The translations under genes and the position numbers were made by a program. A DNA stretch of 58,641 bases from Halothiobacillus sp. (GTDB taxonomy: Bacteria; Pseudomonadota; Gammaproteobacteria; JAAZVP01). The stretch is from positions 1 through 58,641 of the forward strand of contig JAAZVP010000012.1 in NCBI GenBank assembly GCA_018623495.1, given 5' to 3'. Position 1 is the first letter of the stretch, and each line of letters starts with the position of its first letter. The notes below the pieces were generated by a model. It did not search any database, was not told the origin of the DNA, and worked only from the letters and a program-made list of their open reading frames with translations. This document shows, piece by piece, positions 19,027-28,269 of this stretch.

Positions 19027-19682
19027 GCGATGCGTCCCCGGGAAAGGTGCAGGTGGCGATCCAGGCGGCCGGCCAGCTGGCGGGAGTGGGTGACCAGAAA
19101 GAGGGCGGCCCCGGTATCGTCCACCAGTTCCAGCATCAGTTCGAGCACCCGGTCGCTGGTGGTCTCGTCCAGGTTGCCGGTGGGCTCGTCGGCCAGCAGC
19201 AACGGGGGCCGGGCGGCCAGCGCCCGGCCGATGGCGACGCGCTGCTGCTGGCCGCCGGAGAGCTGTTGCGGGTAGCGGTCGGCGAAGCGCGAAAGCCCCA
19301 GGCGTTGGCCCAGTTCGGCCAGCCAGTCGGGGTCGGCCCGCCCGGCCATGCGGGCCTGGAGGGCCAGGTTCTGGGCCACGGTCAGGGAGGGGACGAGGTT
19401 GAACTGCTGGAAGACCAGGCCGATGGACGCCAGGCGCAGCCGCGCCCGGCCCGCCTCGTCGAGCCCCGAGAGGGGGGTGCCGGCCAGCCGGATCTCGCCG
19501 GCGTCGAAGCCGTCCAGCGCGCCCACCAGGTGCAGCAGGGTGCTCTTGCCGCTGCCGCTCTCGCCGGTGAGCGCCAGGGTCTCGCCGGCATCCAGGACCA
19601 GGTCCACGTCCTCCAGCACCGGCTGGCGCTCTTCACCGGTGACGTAGGCCTTGGCGAGGTGTTCGATTTCCAGCAGGGGCAT
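19023..19682 (-). CDS. ABC transporter ATP-binding protein (LolD/MacB-like)
   Basis: This 219-residue ATPase powers the permease encoded next to it. Walker A is GESGSGKST, the Q-loop is VFQQFNLVPSLTV, the signature is LSGGQQQRVAIGRAL, Walker B is LLLADEPTGNLDE and the H-loop is VTHS. It belongs to the LolD/MacB/FtsE branch that pairs with FtsX-like permeases. It is first in the ATPase-permease-lipocalin operon, 54 bases after the nitroreductase gene. Confidence 0.93.
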   Translation of the reverse strand: MPLLEIEHLAKAYVTGEERQPVLEDVDLVLDAGETLALTGESGSGKSTLLHLVGALDGFDAGEIRLAGTPLSGLDEAGRARLRLASIGLVFQQFNLVPSLTVAQNLALQARMAGRADPDWLAELGQRLGLSRFADRYPQQLSGGQQQRVAIGRALAARPPLLLADEPTGNLDETTSDRVLELMLELVDDTGAALFLVTHSRQLAGRLDRHLHLSRGRIA

Positions 19683-19736
19683 GGTCGGGTTTCCGTGGTG
19701 GCCGTCCGGCGCCCCGCGGGCACCGTGCGCGCTGTC

Positions 19737-20702
19737 TCAGTCGGCGGATTCGAGGACGGCATCGAGCGGGCGCCGCGGGCTGGCCGGCAGGTCCGTGTCG
19801 GCGACGCCCAGGCGCAAGAGGATCTGCGGCTGGCCGTCGCGGCCCACGAGTTCGCGCAGCCGCGGCCGGAGCTCGGCGACCTGGAGCGGCTGGTTGAGAT
19901 AGGAGGCCTGCAGGCCGTGCTGGCGGGCCTTGAGCAGCAGGTGCTGGAGCCCCTGGCCGGCCCGCAGCCACTGGCCGGGGCCGTCTTCGCGGGTGCCGAG
20001 CACCGCCAGCAGCGGTGACGCCTCGGCCAGCTGGCCGTCCCTGGCGGCCACCCCGCCGCCCATGTCGAAGCGGCGGACCACGGCGTGGGCCAGCGGCGCG
20101 GCCAGGCCGGGGACCGCCAGGCCGTCGCCCGCCCGGCGCGGGTGCATCCACGCGGCCAGTTCCCGCCGCCAGCGGGGGTCGTCCCACTGCCGGTGATCGC
20201 CCTCGGCGACCAGCGCGGCCGCCCGTTCGCGCTCGTCTCCGTCGGCCAGGACCTCCAGCCAGGCGCCCTCGGCCGCGGCCGCGCCTTTCAGGTCGTCGAC
20301 GGCATCTCGCGGCACGGGCGTGTCCGCGAACCGCTTGCGCCAGGTGCGGCGCTCGTCGATGGCGGGATCGAGGTCCCCGAGGTGGGCCTCGGGGCCCGGC
20401 CCGGGGGCGGTCTCCAGGCGGGCCAGCCAGTCGGGGTCGTCGGCGTCCGGCAGCAGCGTGGTGCGTGCGGCCAGCCCGGCGGCGGCCGCGGCGACGCGCA
20501 GGTTCATCAGCGCGCAGCCGCAGCTGATGGTCAGCTCGCGGTCCTCGGGGTCGTTCACCGGCAGGGCCCGCCTGCGGTCGGCGTGGAGTTCCACGGCCTC
20601 GCCGCCCAGGCAAAAGATCCAGGGCTGGGTGTTGTGGCTCGATGGCGCCCGGATGGCCCGGGCCACCAGGTCGTGGAGCGTGTCGTCGGGGGTGGCGGTC
20701 AT
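19737..20702 (-). CDS. Acg-family FMN-binding nitroreductase-like protein
   Basis: This 321-residue protein resembles the Acg family (dormancy-associated nitroreductase-like proteins first known from mycobacteria). The N-terminal RAIRAPSSHNTQPWIF block corresponds to the FMN-phosphate site, and ISCGCALMNLRVAA and GLQHLLLKARQHGLQASYLNQP are also characteristic. Some Acg proteins bind FMN without reductase activity and may sequester it, so enzymatic activity is uncertain. It may be co-transcribed with the downstream ABC operon. Confidence 0.8.
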   Translation of the reverse strand: MTATPDDTLHDLVARAIRAPSSHNTQPWIFCLGGEAVELHADRRRALPVNDPEDRELTISCGCALMNLRVAAAAAGLAARTTLLPDADDPDWLARLETAPGPGPEAHLGDLDPAIDERRTWRKRFADTPVPRDAVDDLKGAAAAEGAWLEVLADGDERERAAALVAEGDHRQWDDPRWRRELAAWMHPRRAGDGLAVPGLAAPLAHAVVRRFDMGGGVAARDGQLAEASPLLAVLGTREDGPGQWLRAGQGLQHLLLKARQHGLQASYLNQPLQVAELRPRLRELVGRDGQPQILLRLGVADTDLPASPRRPLDAVLESAD

Positions 20703-20787
20703 GGCGCTTGCCTTGCTCGGGTGCCCCTACCCGTTTACGTCGCCGCCGGCGGTCTGTCAAACGGGGGTGCGCACAGGGTCTACACTT

Positions 20788-21128
20788 GGGAACCTCTGCA
20801 CGAATGGATAGTGCCTCTGCGGGACCGCCAAGGGTCCAGATGCAAGGCGCAGCTCGCAGTGAATGGCCGTCGCCCTTTACCAGAGCTGCAACACAGCAGA
20901 TGGGCCCTTGGCGGCCCGCCCGAATGGGGCTTGCGGGTTTGTCCGCACTCTTGTTCATGCCGCACATCCGTGTGCGGCACCCTGCGGGCGCCCAGTGGGC
21001 GTGCAACCCGGCTTTCCTGCCGGGTTGTGCTCGGTCCTCGACGGGCAATCAGCCCGCCTTCGGCCCGGCGCCTCGATTGCGAACAAACCCGCAAGCCAGA
21101 GGCGCGATCGATTCGTGCAGAGGTTCCC
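20788..21128. mobile_element. MITE-like element with terminal inverted repeats
   Basis: This 341-base element is bounded by perfect 18-base inverted repeats, GGGAACCTCTGCACGAAT at 20788-20805 and its complement at 21111-21128. The similarity continues inward for about 15 more bases with three mismatches. Both ends are flanked by TT (20786-20787, 21129-21130), a possible two-base target duplication. The interior has no transposase-like gene but strong hairpins, for example GCCGCACA-TCCG-TGTGCGGC. GGGAACCTCTG ends are reminiscent of IS5-group elements, which would make this a non-autonomous derivative. Confidence 0.75.
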
Positions 21129-21185
21129 TTGGATCGGGTTCCCGGCAACCGGGGTCGGGCGGCGTACCCGCGGAGAGGTCGATCG

Positions 21186-24100
21186 ATGTCGGCAGGACTG
21201 CCCCGCTGGCCACAGCGCTTCACCATCCGCGTCACCGTGGTGGGGTTGTTCCTGGTCGTGACCTCGCTGACGGCGGCGGTGGCCATCGGCCTGCAGTATT
21301 TCTTCAGCGCCGGCCTGGCGGAGAAGTCCGCGCTGGCCATCTACCAGCAGACCGCGGCGAGCACCCGGGAATACCTCGCCGCGGCGGACGCCCGGGCGAT
21401 GGCGGAGACGCGCCTGCTTGCCGGTCGCGACGACCTGCTGGAGGACGGCCGGCCCGGCGAGCGGACCCGCGCGCACCTCGCCGAGATCCTGGCGCGCAAT
21501 CCCATGCTCTACGCCGCCTACGTGGGCCTCGATGGTGGCGACTTCTTCGAGGTGGTGAACCTCGACAGCGGGGCCCGGGTGCGCGACCGGCTGCGGGCGC
21601 TGCCCCAGGACCGCTGGGTAGTGATCACGGTCAGCGGCAAGGGCGAGGCGCGCCGGCGGGTCTATCGCTACTTCGATGCGGATTTCGCGCTGCGCGCCCG
21701 GCGCAGCGAGCCCAGCGACTACCGTGCCGACCACCGCCCCTGGTTCACCGCCGCGGAACGCGGCCGGATCCACAAGACCGCGCCCTACCTCTTCCAGCAC
21801 CTGCAGGCACCGGGGCAGACCTACGCCACCCGCCTCGGCGACACCGGCGCGGTGCTGGCCGTGGACGTGGCCCTGGAGTCGCTCTCGCGCCGGCTGGCCC
21901 GGCAGAAGTCGACCCCGGAGAGCCGGCTCTTTCTCTTCCAGGCCAGCGGCGAGGTGATCGCCACCAGCGAGGACCCGCCGCCCCCGCCGGTGATCCCGGA
22001 GGCCCGGCCCCTGGCGCTCACCGACAAGCAGCGCCGGGTGGTGCGCGAGCACCCCGTGCTCACCGTCTCCAACGAACTCGACTGGCCGCCCTTCGACTTC
22101 GCCGTGGCCGGCGAGCCGCGCGGTTACGCCATCGACGTCCTCGGGCTGGTCTCGCAGATGACCGGCCTGGAATTCCGCTACGTCAATGGCCACGACTGGC
22201 CGAGCCTCCGGGCGCAGTACCGCGAGGGCCGTCTCGACATCCTCCAGCCGATCCTCGGCACGGCCAGCAACGCCGAGCGCGGCTCGCTCACCCACGTGTT
22301 CGTCAACGCCCCCTTCGGCGTGCTCACCCGCGCCGACGCCGAGCCGGTGACCCGGGTGGAGCAGCTGCGCGGTCGCCGGGTGGCCATCCCCGCCGGCTGG
22401 TCGAGCATCGAGCCGCTGCGGCGCGAGTTCCCGGCGATCGAGATCGTCGAGATGGCCAACGTGCGCGCCATGTTCGAGGCCGTGCGCGAGGGGCGGGTGG
22501 ATGCCGGGCTGGATACCGCCGCGCCGCTGCGCTACAACGCCCGCCGGTTCTTCCTCGACGACGTCGCCATCCATGCCCCGCTGGAGCTCGGCGAGGCGGG
22601 GATCCCGGTGGGACTGCGTTTTCTCGTGCATCCCTCGCGCCGGGAGGTGAGCGGGGTGATCGACCTCGCGCTGGCACACGTGACCCCCGCGCAGCAGGCG
22701 GCCCTGCGGGCCAAGTGGCTGATGGCGGCGGCCAGCGCCCGCCCGTCCCATGCCACCGTCCCCGACCCCGCGCTGCGCGAGCTGGTGGCGCGGCCGGGCG
22801 CCATGGACCGCCTCCACGAGGTGGAACTCGACGGCGAGCTGCATTACGTCTATCTGCGCGGCGTGGGCGAGAGCGGCGGCGAGGCGGATTACCTGGCCGT
22901 GGTCACGCCCCGCTCGGCGGTGCTGGCCCCGGCGCTGGCGGAGGTGGAGAAATCGGTGGCCATCACCGCTGCGCTCCTGCTCCTGCTGCTGCCGCTGGTG
23001 GCCTGGCTGGCGCGCTACATCGTCCGCCCCGTCAGGCGGCTGGTGCGGGAGAACGACAAGATCCGCGAGCGTCGCTACGGCGAGGTGGAGGCGGTGGAGA
23101 GCCGCATCGTCGAAATCGACGAACTGGGGACCTCGATGATGCGCATGGCCCGGGAGATCGAGGGCCATGTGCGCGAGCAGGAGGCGCTGATGGACGCCTT
23201 CACCCGGGTCATCGCCCAGGCCATCGACGACAAGTCCGCCTACACCGGTGCCCACTGCCGGCGGGTGCCGGAGCTGGCCATGCTCATCGCCGAGAAGGCC
23301 CAGGCCAGCGACCAACCGCCCTTCGACCGCTTCGCCTTCGCCGACGAGCACGAGTGGCGCGAATTCCGCGTCGCCGCCTGGTTGCACGACTGCGGCAAGA
23401 TCACCACTCCCGAGCACGTGGTGGACAAGGGCGCCAAGCTCGAGACCATCCACAACCGCATCCACGAGATCCGCACCCGCTTCGAGGTGCTCTGGCGGGA
23501 TGCCGAGATCGCCTGCCTGGAGCGCTGCCTGGAGGCCCCGGCCGAGGCCGGGGCGGCCCGCCGCGAGCGCGATGCCCGCCAGCGCCGGCTGGCGGAGGAT
23601 TTCGCCTTCGTCGCCGCCTGCAACGACGGCTCGATCACCGTGGACCGCGGGGCCGAGGCGCGCCTGGAGCGGATCGCGGCCACCACCTGGCAGCGCCACT
23701 TCGACGATCGGCTGGGGCTGTCCCCGCCCGAGCTCGCCCGCCGCGGGAGTGAGGCCGATCCCCTGCCGGCCACCGAGCCGCTGCTGGCGGACAGGCCCTG
23801 GCACCGGGTCGAGCGGGAGAGCGGCACCGGTTTCGATCCGCGCCTGGGCATCCGCATGGCCATCCCGGAGTGGCTCGACAACCACGGCGAGCTCCACAAC
23901 CTGCGGGTGCCCCGGGGGACACTCAACCCCGAGGAACGCTTCAGGGTCCAGGAGCACATCATCGGCACCATCCGCATGCTCGACCGCCTGCCACTGCCCG
24001 ACGAGCTGGCCCGCGTGCCGCGCTACGCCTCCACCCACCATGAGACCCTCGACGGTACCGGCTACCCGCGGCGGCTCACCGGCGCGGACCTCTCCATCCC

Positions 24101-24341
24101 CGAGCGGATCATGGCCGTGGCCGACATCTTCGAGGCCCTCACCGCCGCCGACCGCCCCTACAAGACCGCCAGGACGGTGAGCGAGGCCATCGCCATCCTC
24201 CACGGCATGGTGGAGGATGGCCGCCTCGACCGCGACGTCTTCGCGCTCTTTCTCGAGAGCGGTGCCTACCTGGAATACGCCCGCCGCCACCTGGCCGAGG
24301 ACCAGGTCGATGCCGTGGACGTGGCGCGCTACCTGCGCTGA
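21186..24341 (+). CDS. Membrane HD-GYP sensor with periplasmic solute-binding domain
   Basis: This 1051-residue protein is a probable cyclic-di-GMP phosphodiesterase. In order it has a membrane helix (residues 15-37), a Cache-like periplasmic region to about 270, a family-3 solute-binding domain (about 285-520, TVSNELDWPPFDFA, LDILQPILGT), a second membrane helix (AITAALLLLLLPLVAWLARY, about 595), HAMP, and HD-GYP. The HD motif is WLHDCGK (about 734) and the GYP motif HHETLDGTGYP (about 955). Around 150 residues are inserted between them, including TIHNRIHEIRTRFEVLWRDAEI. ATG 21186 follows GGAGAGG. The frame is open far upstream, through the MITE, but has no homology there. Confidence 0.88.
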   Translation: MSAGLPRWPQRFTIRVTVVGLFLVVTSLTAAVAIGLQYFFSAGLAEKSALAIYQQTAASTREYLAAADARAMAETRLLAGRDDLLEDGRPGERTRAHLAEILARNPMLYAAYVGLDGGDFFEVVNLDSGARVRDRLRALPQDRWVVITVSGKGEARRRVYRYFDADFALRARRSEPSDYRADHRPWFTAAERGRIHKTAPYLFQHLQAPGQTYATRLGDTGAVLAVDVALESLSRRLARQKSTPESRLFLFQASGEVIATSEDPPPPPVIPEARPLALTDKQRRVVREHPVLTVSNELDWPPFDFAVAGEPRGYAIDVLGLVSQMTGLEFRYVNGHDWPSLRAQYREGRLDILQPILGTASNAERGSLTHVFVNAPFGVLTRADAEPVTRVEQLRGRRVAIPAGWSSIEPLRREFPAIEIVEMANVRAMFEAVREGRVDAGLDTAAPLRYNARRFFLDDVAIHAPLELGEAGIPVGLRFLVHPSRREVSGVIDLALAHVTPAQQAALRAKWLMAAASARPSHATVPDPALRELVARPGAMDRLHEVELDGELHYVYLRGVGESGGEADYLAVVTPRSAVLAPALAEVEKSVAITAALLLLLLPLVAWLARYIVRPVRRLVRENDKIRERRYGEVEAVESRIVEIDELGTSMMRMAREIEGHVREQEALMDAFTRVIAQAIDDKSAYTGAHCRRVPELAMLIAEKAQASDQPPFDRFAFADEHEWREFRVAAWLHDCGKITTPEHVVDKGAKLETIHNRIHEIRTRFEVLWRDAEIACLERCLEAPAEAGAARRERDARQRRLAEDFAFVAACNDGSITVDRGAEARLERIAATTWQRHFDDRLGLSPPELARRGSEADPLPATEPLLADRPWHRVERESGTGFDPRLGIRMAIPEWLDNHGELHNLRVPRGTLNPEERFRVQEHIIGTIRMLDRLPLPDELARVPRYASTHHETLDGTGYPRRLTGADLSIPERIMAVADIFEALTAADRPYKTARTVSEAIAILHGMVEDGRLDRDVFALFLESGAYLEYARRHLAEDQVDAVDVARYLR

Positions 24342-24361
24342 CGACCGGCAGGCGGCCGTGC

Positions 24362-25681
24362 TCAGTCGAGCAGTTGGTTCACGCCCATCAGGTCCTCCTT
24401 GGCCAGCGAGCCGGCGGCCTTTTTCAGTCGCAGGCCGTTGAGGAGGTAGTTGTAGCGGGCGACGGCCAGGTCGCGGCGGGCCTCGAGCTGGGCGCGCTGG
24501 GCGTCGAGGACGTCGACGATGGTGCGGGTGCCCACCTCGAAGCCGGCCTCGGTGGCCTCCAGCGCGGTCTCGGCGGAGGTCAGGGCCTGTTCGAGGGCGC
24601 GGACCTCGCTGATCGAGGACATCACGCCGCGGTAGGCGTCGCGGGTCTGGCGGCGGGTTTCGCGCAGTCGGCCCTCGAGGTTTTCCTGGCTGCGCTGGAA
24701 GTCGTAGACCGACTGGCGGGTGTTGGAGGCGATGGCGCCGCCGGTGTAGAAGGGCACGTTGACGGCCACGCCCACGGAGGCGGAGGTGGCCTCGCGGTCC
24801 ATGCCGAACTGGCGGGTGTCCTGGTAGCCGTAGTTGGCCTCGAGGTCGACGGTGGGGTAGTGGCCGGAGCGCTGCTTTTCCACCTCCTGGCGGGCGATGG
24901 CCACGGCCAGGCGCTGGGAGCGGACCTGGAAGTTGTTCTCCAGGGCGCGTTCGACCCACTCGCCGATGCGCTCGGGGTCGGGGGTCTCCAGGGGTACGCC
25001 GGTGTCGAGGTCGGCGAGGGCGTCGTGCTCCTGGTTGGTGATGGTGGCCAGTGCCTCGAGGGCGTTGTCGAGCTGGTTGGTGGCGGTGATCACGCCGGCC
25101 TGGGCCTGGTCGAAGCGGGCCTTGGCCTCGTGGACGTCGGTGATGGCGGTGAGCCCGACCTCGAAGCGCTTGCGGGTCTGCTCCAGCTGGCGCTCGATGG
25201 CGCGGCGGTTGGCCTCGGCGAAGCGGGTCTCGGCCTGGGCCTCGAGGACGTTGAAGTAGGCCTCGGCGACGCGCAGGACGAGGTCCTGCTTGGCGGCGGC
25301 GTAGTCGACCTCGGCCTGGCGGACCTGCTTGCCGGCCTGTTCCAGGGCGATCTCGCGGTCGCGGTAGTAGAGGGGATGGGTGAGGCTGAGGCCGAGCTGG
25401 AAGTCGTTGTAGGTGGCGTCGTTGTCCAGCCCGGTGCGGTCGTTGAGGTGGTTGCGGCTGGCGCTGGCATTGCCGCCGACCTGGGGCAGCAGCCGGGAGC
25501 GGGCCAGTGGCCGGGCCTCGAGTGCGGCGAGGCGGGCCTGCTCGGCGGCCCGCAGCTGGGCGTCGTTGCGCTCGGCGAGCTGGTAGACCTCGACCAGGTC
25601 CTCGGCGGCCGGGGCCGCGGTGGCGGTGGCCAGCAGCAGGCCGCCGGCGAGCATCGTCTGGAGTTTGCGCTTGAAGGGCAT
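24362..25681 (-). CDS. tolC: TolC-type outer-membrane efflux protein
   Basis: This 439-residue outer-membrane factor forms the exit duct of tripartite efflux and type I secretion systems. It has a signal peptide (MPFKRKLQTMLAGGLLLATA, cleaved near APAAE) and the two repeated helical-barrel halves of the family. Characteristic stretches are QLGLSLTHPLYYRDRE, LRVAEAYFNVLEAQ, EVGLTAITDVHEAKA and EVGTRTIVDVLDAQ. ATG 25681 has GAGGTGG upstream. It is followed in the promoter-proximal direction by the Pcm-like gene, an arrangement seen in other gammaproteobacteria. Confidence 0.93.
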   Translation of the reverse strand: MPFKRKLQTMLAGGLLLATATAAPAAEDLVEVYQLAERNDAQLRAAEQARLAALEARPLARSRLLPQVGGNASASRNHLNDRTGLDNDATYNDFQLGLSLTHPLYYRDREIALEQAGKQVRQAEVDYAAAKQDLVLRVAEAYFNVLEAQAETRFAEANRRAIERQLEQTRKRFEVGLTAITDVHEAKARFDQAQAGVITATNQLDNALEALATITNQEHDALADLDTGVPLETPDPERIGEWVERALENNFQVRSQRLAVAIARQEVEKQRSGHYPTVDLEANYGYQDTRQFGMDREATSASVGVAVNVPFYTGGAIASNTRQSVYDFQRSQENLEGRLRETRRQTRDAYRGVMSSISEVRALEQALTSAETALEATEAGFEVGTRTIVDVLDAQRAQLEARRDLAVARYNYLLNGLRLKKAAGSLAKEDLMGVNQLLD

Positions 25682-25804
25682 CGGCAACCACCTCGGGTTG
25701 TTGGTCGTCGGCCGGCGGCGCCGCCGGCGGATGACGAGGGCGCGGGATGATCCCATTCTAGATCCTGGCCGGCCCGGATCAACCGGGGCCGAGCCGGGCC
25801 CTGT

Positions 25805-26470
25805 TCAGAAAACGAATTCGCGGCCCTGCTCGGCATGCCGCAGCGGCGGGATGTCGGTCTCGAACAGGCTCTCGCGCGCCCAGTCCCGCTCGCCCATGCG
25901 GGTGATCAGCAGCGCCTCCTTGATGGGCGGTTCGCCGACGATGACGAACAGGCGGCCGCCCTGCTTGAGTTGCTGCAGGTAGGTTTCGGGTACCTCGGGC
26001 AGCGAACCGGTGATCACGATCACGTCGAAATGGCGATCCGCCTGCCAGCCCGCGCTGGCGTCACCGGTATGCAGGGAGACGTCCTCGATGCCCTCGGCCC
26101 GGAGGTTTTCCCGGGCGTGGCGGGTGAAGTCCTCGAAGCAGTCCACCGATTCGACCACCCCGCCGAGGTTGGCCAGGCAGGCGGCGAGATAACCGCTGCC
26201 GGTGCCCACCTCGAGGACCTCGTCGCCGGCGCCAACGCCCACGGCCTGCAGCAGCCGGCCCTCGACCACCGGGGCCATCATCACTTCGCCGTGGCCCAGC
26301 GGGATGTTGATGTCGCTGAAGGCGAAGTCGCGGTGCCGGGCGGGGACGAAGGCCTCGCGGCGCGTCTGCTCGATGACTTCGAGCACGCGGGGATCGAGCA
26401 CGTCCCAGGGACGGATCTGCTGCTCGATCATGTTGAAACGGGCCTGTTCCATGTTCTCGGTTGCTGGCAT
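25805..26470 (-). CDS. Protein-L-isoaspartate methyltransferase family protein
   Basis: This 221-residue methyltransferase has the Pcm fold. It shows the N-terminal ARFNMIEQQIRPWDVLDPRV, motif I VLEVGTGSGYLAACLA and the C-terminal LKQGGRLFVIVGEP. Pcm enzymes repair isoaspartyl residues. This tolC-linked subgroup differs from housekeeping Pcm in the region before motif I (SDINIPLGHGEVMMAPVVEGRLLQA), so repair activity is likely but not certain. ATG 26470 was chosen; ATG 26452 is an alternative. A promoter is visible at 26611-26639. Confidence 0.82.
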   Translation of the reverse strand: MPATENMEQARFNMIEQQIRPWDVLDPRVLEVIEQTRREAFVPARHRDFAFSDINIPLGHGEVMMAPVVEGRLLQAVGVGAGDEVLEVGTGSGYLAACLANLGGVVESVDCFEDFTRHARENLRAEGIEDVSLHTGDASAGWQADRHFDVIVITGSLPEVPETYLQQLKQGGRLFVIVGEPPIKEALLITRMGERDWARESLFETDIPPLRHAEQGREFVF

Positions 26471-26610
26471 GACGCTTCTCGGTTGTGACGGGCGCGGGCC
26501 GGGCGCAGAATGCAGGGAATCGTCGCGGCACCGGGCCGGTCGGCCGCGGGCGGGAGCGTGCTCGCCCGCGGCGGCTTCCCGGGCCGCGCCGGTGGCGACA
26601 GAATCCCAAA

Positions 26611-26639
26611 ATAGTAAGTTTTTTGCCCGGGGGCGGCAA
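26611..26639 (-). promoter_or_regulatory. Promoter of the pcm-like gene
   Basis: On the minus strand TTGCCG (26639-26634) and TACTAT (26616-26611) are separated by 17 bases in a local AT-rich patch. Transcription would begin near 26604, leaving a leader of about 130 bases. Confidence 0.5.
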
Positions 26640-26665
26640 GCCGTGACCCCGGCCGAGGAGAGGCG

Positions 26666-28159
26666 ATGTTCCAGGCAGCGGAGGTGGGACGCACCGTCCC
26701 CAAGGCGGACTACAAGCGCGAGCTGCCCGAGCTGCGCACCCGCCTGATCGAGGCCCAGCAGCAGCTGCGCCACAGCAACCGTTCGGTGGTGATCATCCTC
26801 GAGGGGGTGCACGGGGCGGGTCGCGGTGCCCTGGCCAACCGCCTGCAGGAATGGCTGGATCCCCGTGGCGTGGAGACCCACGCCCTCTGGGACCTCTCCG
26901 ACGAGGAGCTCCAGCGCCCCTACTACTGGCGTTTCTGGCGCCGCCTGCCCGCGCGGGGGCGGATCACCGTGCTCTTCGGTGGCTGGTACCAGGACCTGCT
27001 GACCCGCGGCGGCGAGGGCAAGCTGGGCGTCAACGAGCTCGACACCGCCCTCACCCAGGCCCGCCACTTCGAGGAGATGCTCGCCGCCGACGGCACCCTC
27101 TTTCTCAAGTTCTGGTGCCACCTGCCGGAGAAGGCGCAGAAGAAGGCCCTCAAGGACCAGCAGCACATGCCCGGCGAGCATTACCGCTACGGCCACGGCA
27201 AGAAGGCCTGCCTGAAGAACCGCGAGGACCTGCTGCGCACCGCCGAGCGGGCCATCCGCCGAACGGACACCGCCGATGCCCCCTGGTACCTGATCGAGTC
27301 GCGCGACGAGCGTTACCGGGACCTCACCGTGGGCCGGACCCTAGCCCATGCCCTGGAGCGCCACCTGGCCGAGGAGCGCGACGGGTCCGTGCCGCGGACC
27401 TCCGGCGCCCCCGACCTGCCGGAGGCGCCGTCCGCCCAGCGTACCGTCCTCGACGGCGTCGATCTCGAGCGGGCGCTGGAGAAGAAGGAATACAAGCAGG
27501 CGCTGAACCATCACCAGGACCGGCTCTACCGGCTGATCTGGCAGGCCTACCGGGAGAAGCGTTCGATGATCCTGGCCTTCGAGGGCTGGGACGCTGCCGG
27601 CAAGGGCGGGGTGATCCGGCGACTGATCCGGGGCATGGACTCGCGGCTCTACCGGGTCCTCCCGGTGGCCGCGCCCGACTCCCGGGAGCGGGCGCATCAC
27701 TATCTCTGGCGCTTCTGGTGGCAGCTGCCCCGGGCCGGGCGGATGCTGATCTTCGACCGTTCCTGGTATGGCCGCGTGCTGGTGGAGCGGGTCGAGGGCT
27801 TGGCGCGCCAGCAGGAGTGGAAGCGCGCCTACCAGGAAATCAACGACTTCGAGGAGCAGCTGGTGGACCACGGCATCCTGCTGATGAAGTTCTGGCTGCA
27901 CATCAGCGCCGACGAGCAGCTGGCGCGCTTCAAGGCCCGCGAGGACACGCCCTACAAGCGCTACAAGATCACCGAGGAGGACTGGCGCAACCGCGAGCGC
28001 TGGAACGACTACCGCCTGGCGGTCAACGAGATGGTGTTTCGCACCGACACCGAGTACGCCCCCTGGGAGCTGATTCCCGCCAACGACAAGCGCTACGCCC
28101 GCATCGAGGTCCTCAGGCGGGTCTGCGACCGCCTGGAGGCGATGCTCGACAAGGGGTGA
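26666..28159 (+). CDS. pap: Polyphosphate:AMP phosphotransferase (two-domain PPK2)
   Basis: This 497-residue class II PPK2 enzyme makes ADP from AMP and polyphosphate. Two PPK2 domains are fused. The C-terminal one (from about residue 270) keeps Walker A in FEGWDAAGKGGVIRRL and the lid in FDRSWYGRVLVERVEG. The N-terminal copy is degenerate (EGVHGAGRGALANRL, FGGWYQDLLTRGGEG). This domain order is the standard Pap layout. AGGAGAGG precedes ATG 26666. It lies divergent from the Pcm-like gene. Confidence 0.93.
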   Translation: MFQAAEVGRTVPKADYKRELPELRTRLIEAQQQLRHSNRSVVIILEGVHGAGRGALANRLQEWLDPRGVETHALWDLSDEELQRPYYWRFWRRLPARGRITVLFGGWYQDLLTRGGEGKLGVNELDTALTQARHFEEMLAADGTLFLKFWCHLPEKAQKKALKDQQHMPGEHYRYGHGKKACLKNREDLLRTAERAIRRTDTADAPWYLIESRDERYRDLTVGRTLAHALERHLAEERDGSVPRTSGAPDLPEAPSAQRTVLDGVDLERALEKKEYKQALNHHQDRLYRLIWQAYREKRSMILAFEGWDAAGKGGVIRRLIRGMDSRLYRVLPVAAPDSRERAHHYLWRFWWQLPRAGRMLIFDRSWYGRVLVERVEGLARQQEWKRAYQEINDFEEQLVDHGILLMKFWLHISADEQLARFKAREDTPYKRYKITEEDWRNRERWNDYRLAVNEMVFRTDTEYAPWELIPANDKRYARIEVLRRVCDRLEAMLDKG

Positions 28160-28269
28160 GCGACCGATCCCCGGCCGGGTGTCACGGGACTGTCTCGCGG
28201 GCTTCATCCCGCGTTCATCCGCGCTCGCTAGCCTGGCACCAGCGAGAATCCCGATGGGCGTGGAGCCGG

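Noticed and set aside
20085-21185. N-terminal extension of the HD-GYP protein
   Set aside because: The frame is open upstream, but it crosses the MITE and the opposite-strand nitroreductase gene, and the ribosome-binding site and membrane helix support the start at 21186.
20955-25691. 1578-residue open frame on the minus strand through the HD-GYP and tolC region
   Set aside because: It is antisense to the clearly recognisable HD-GYP protein and out of frame with TolC; composition is that of a shadow frame.
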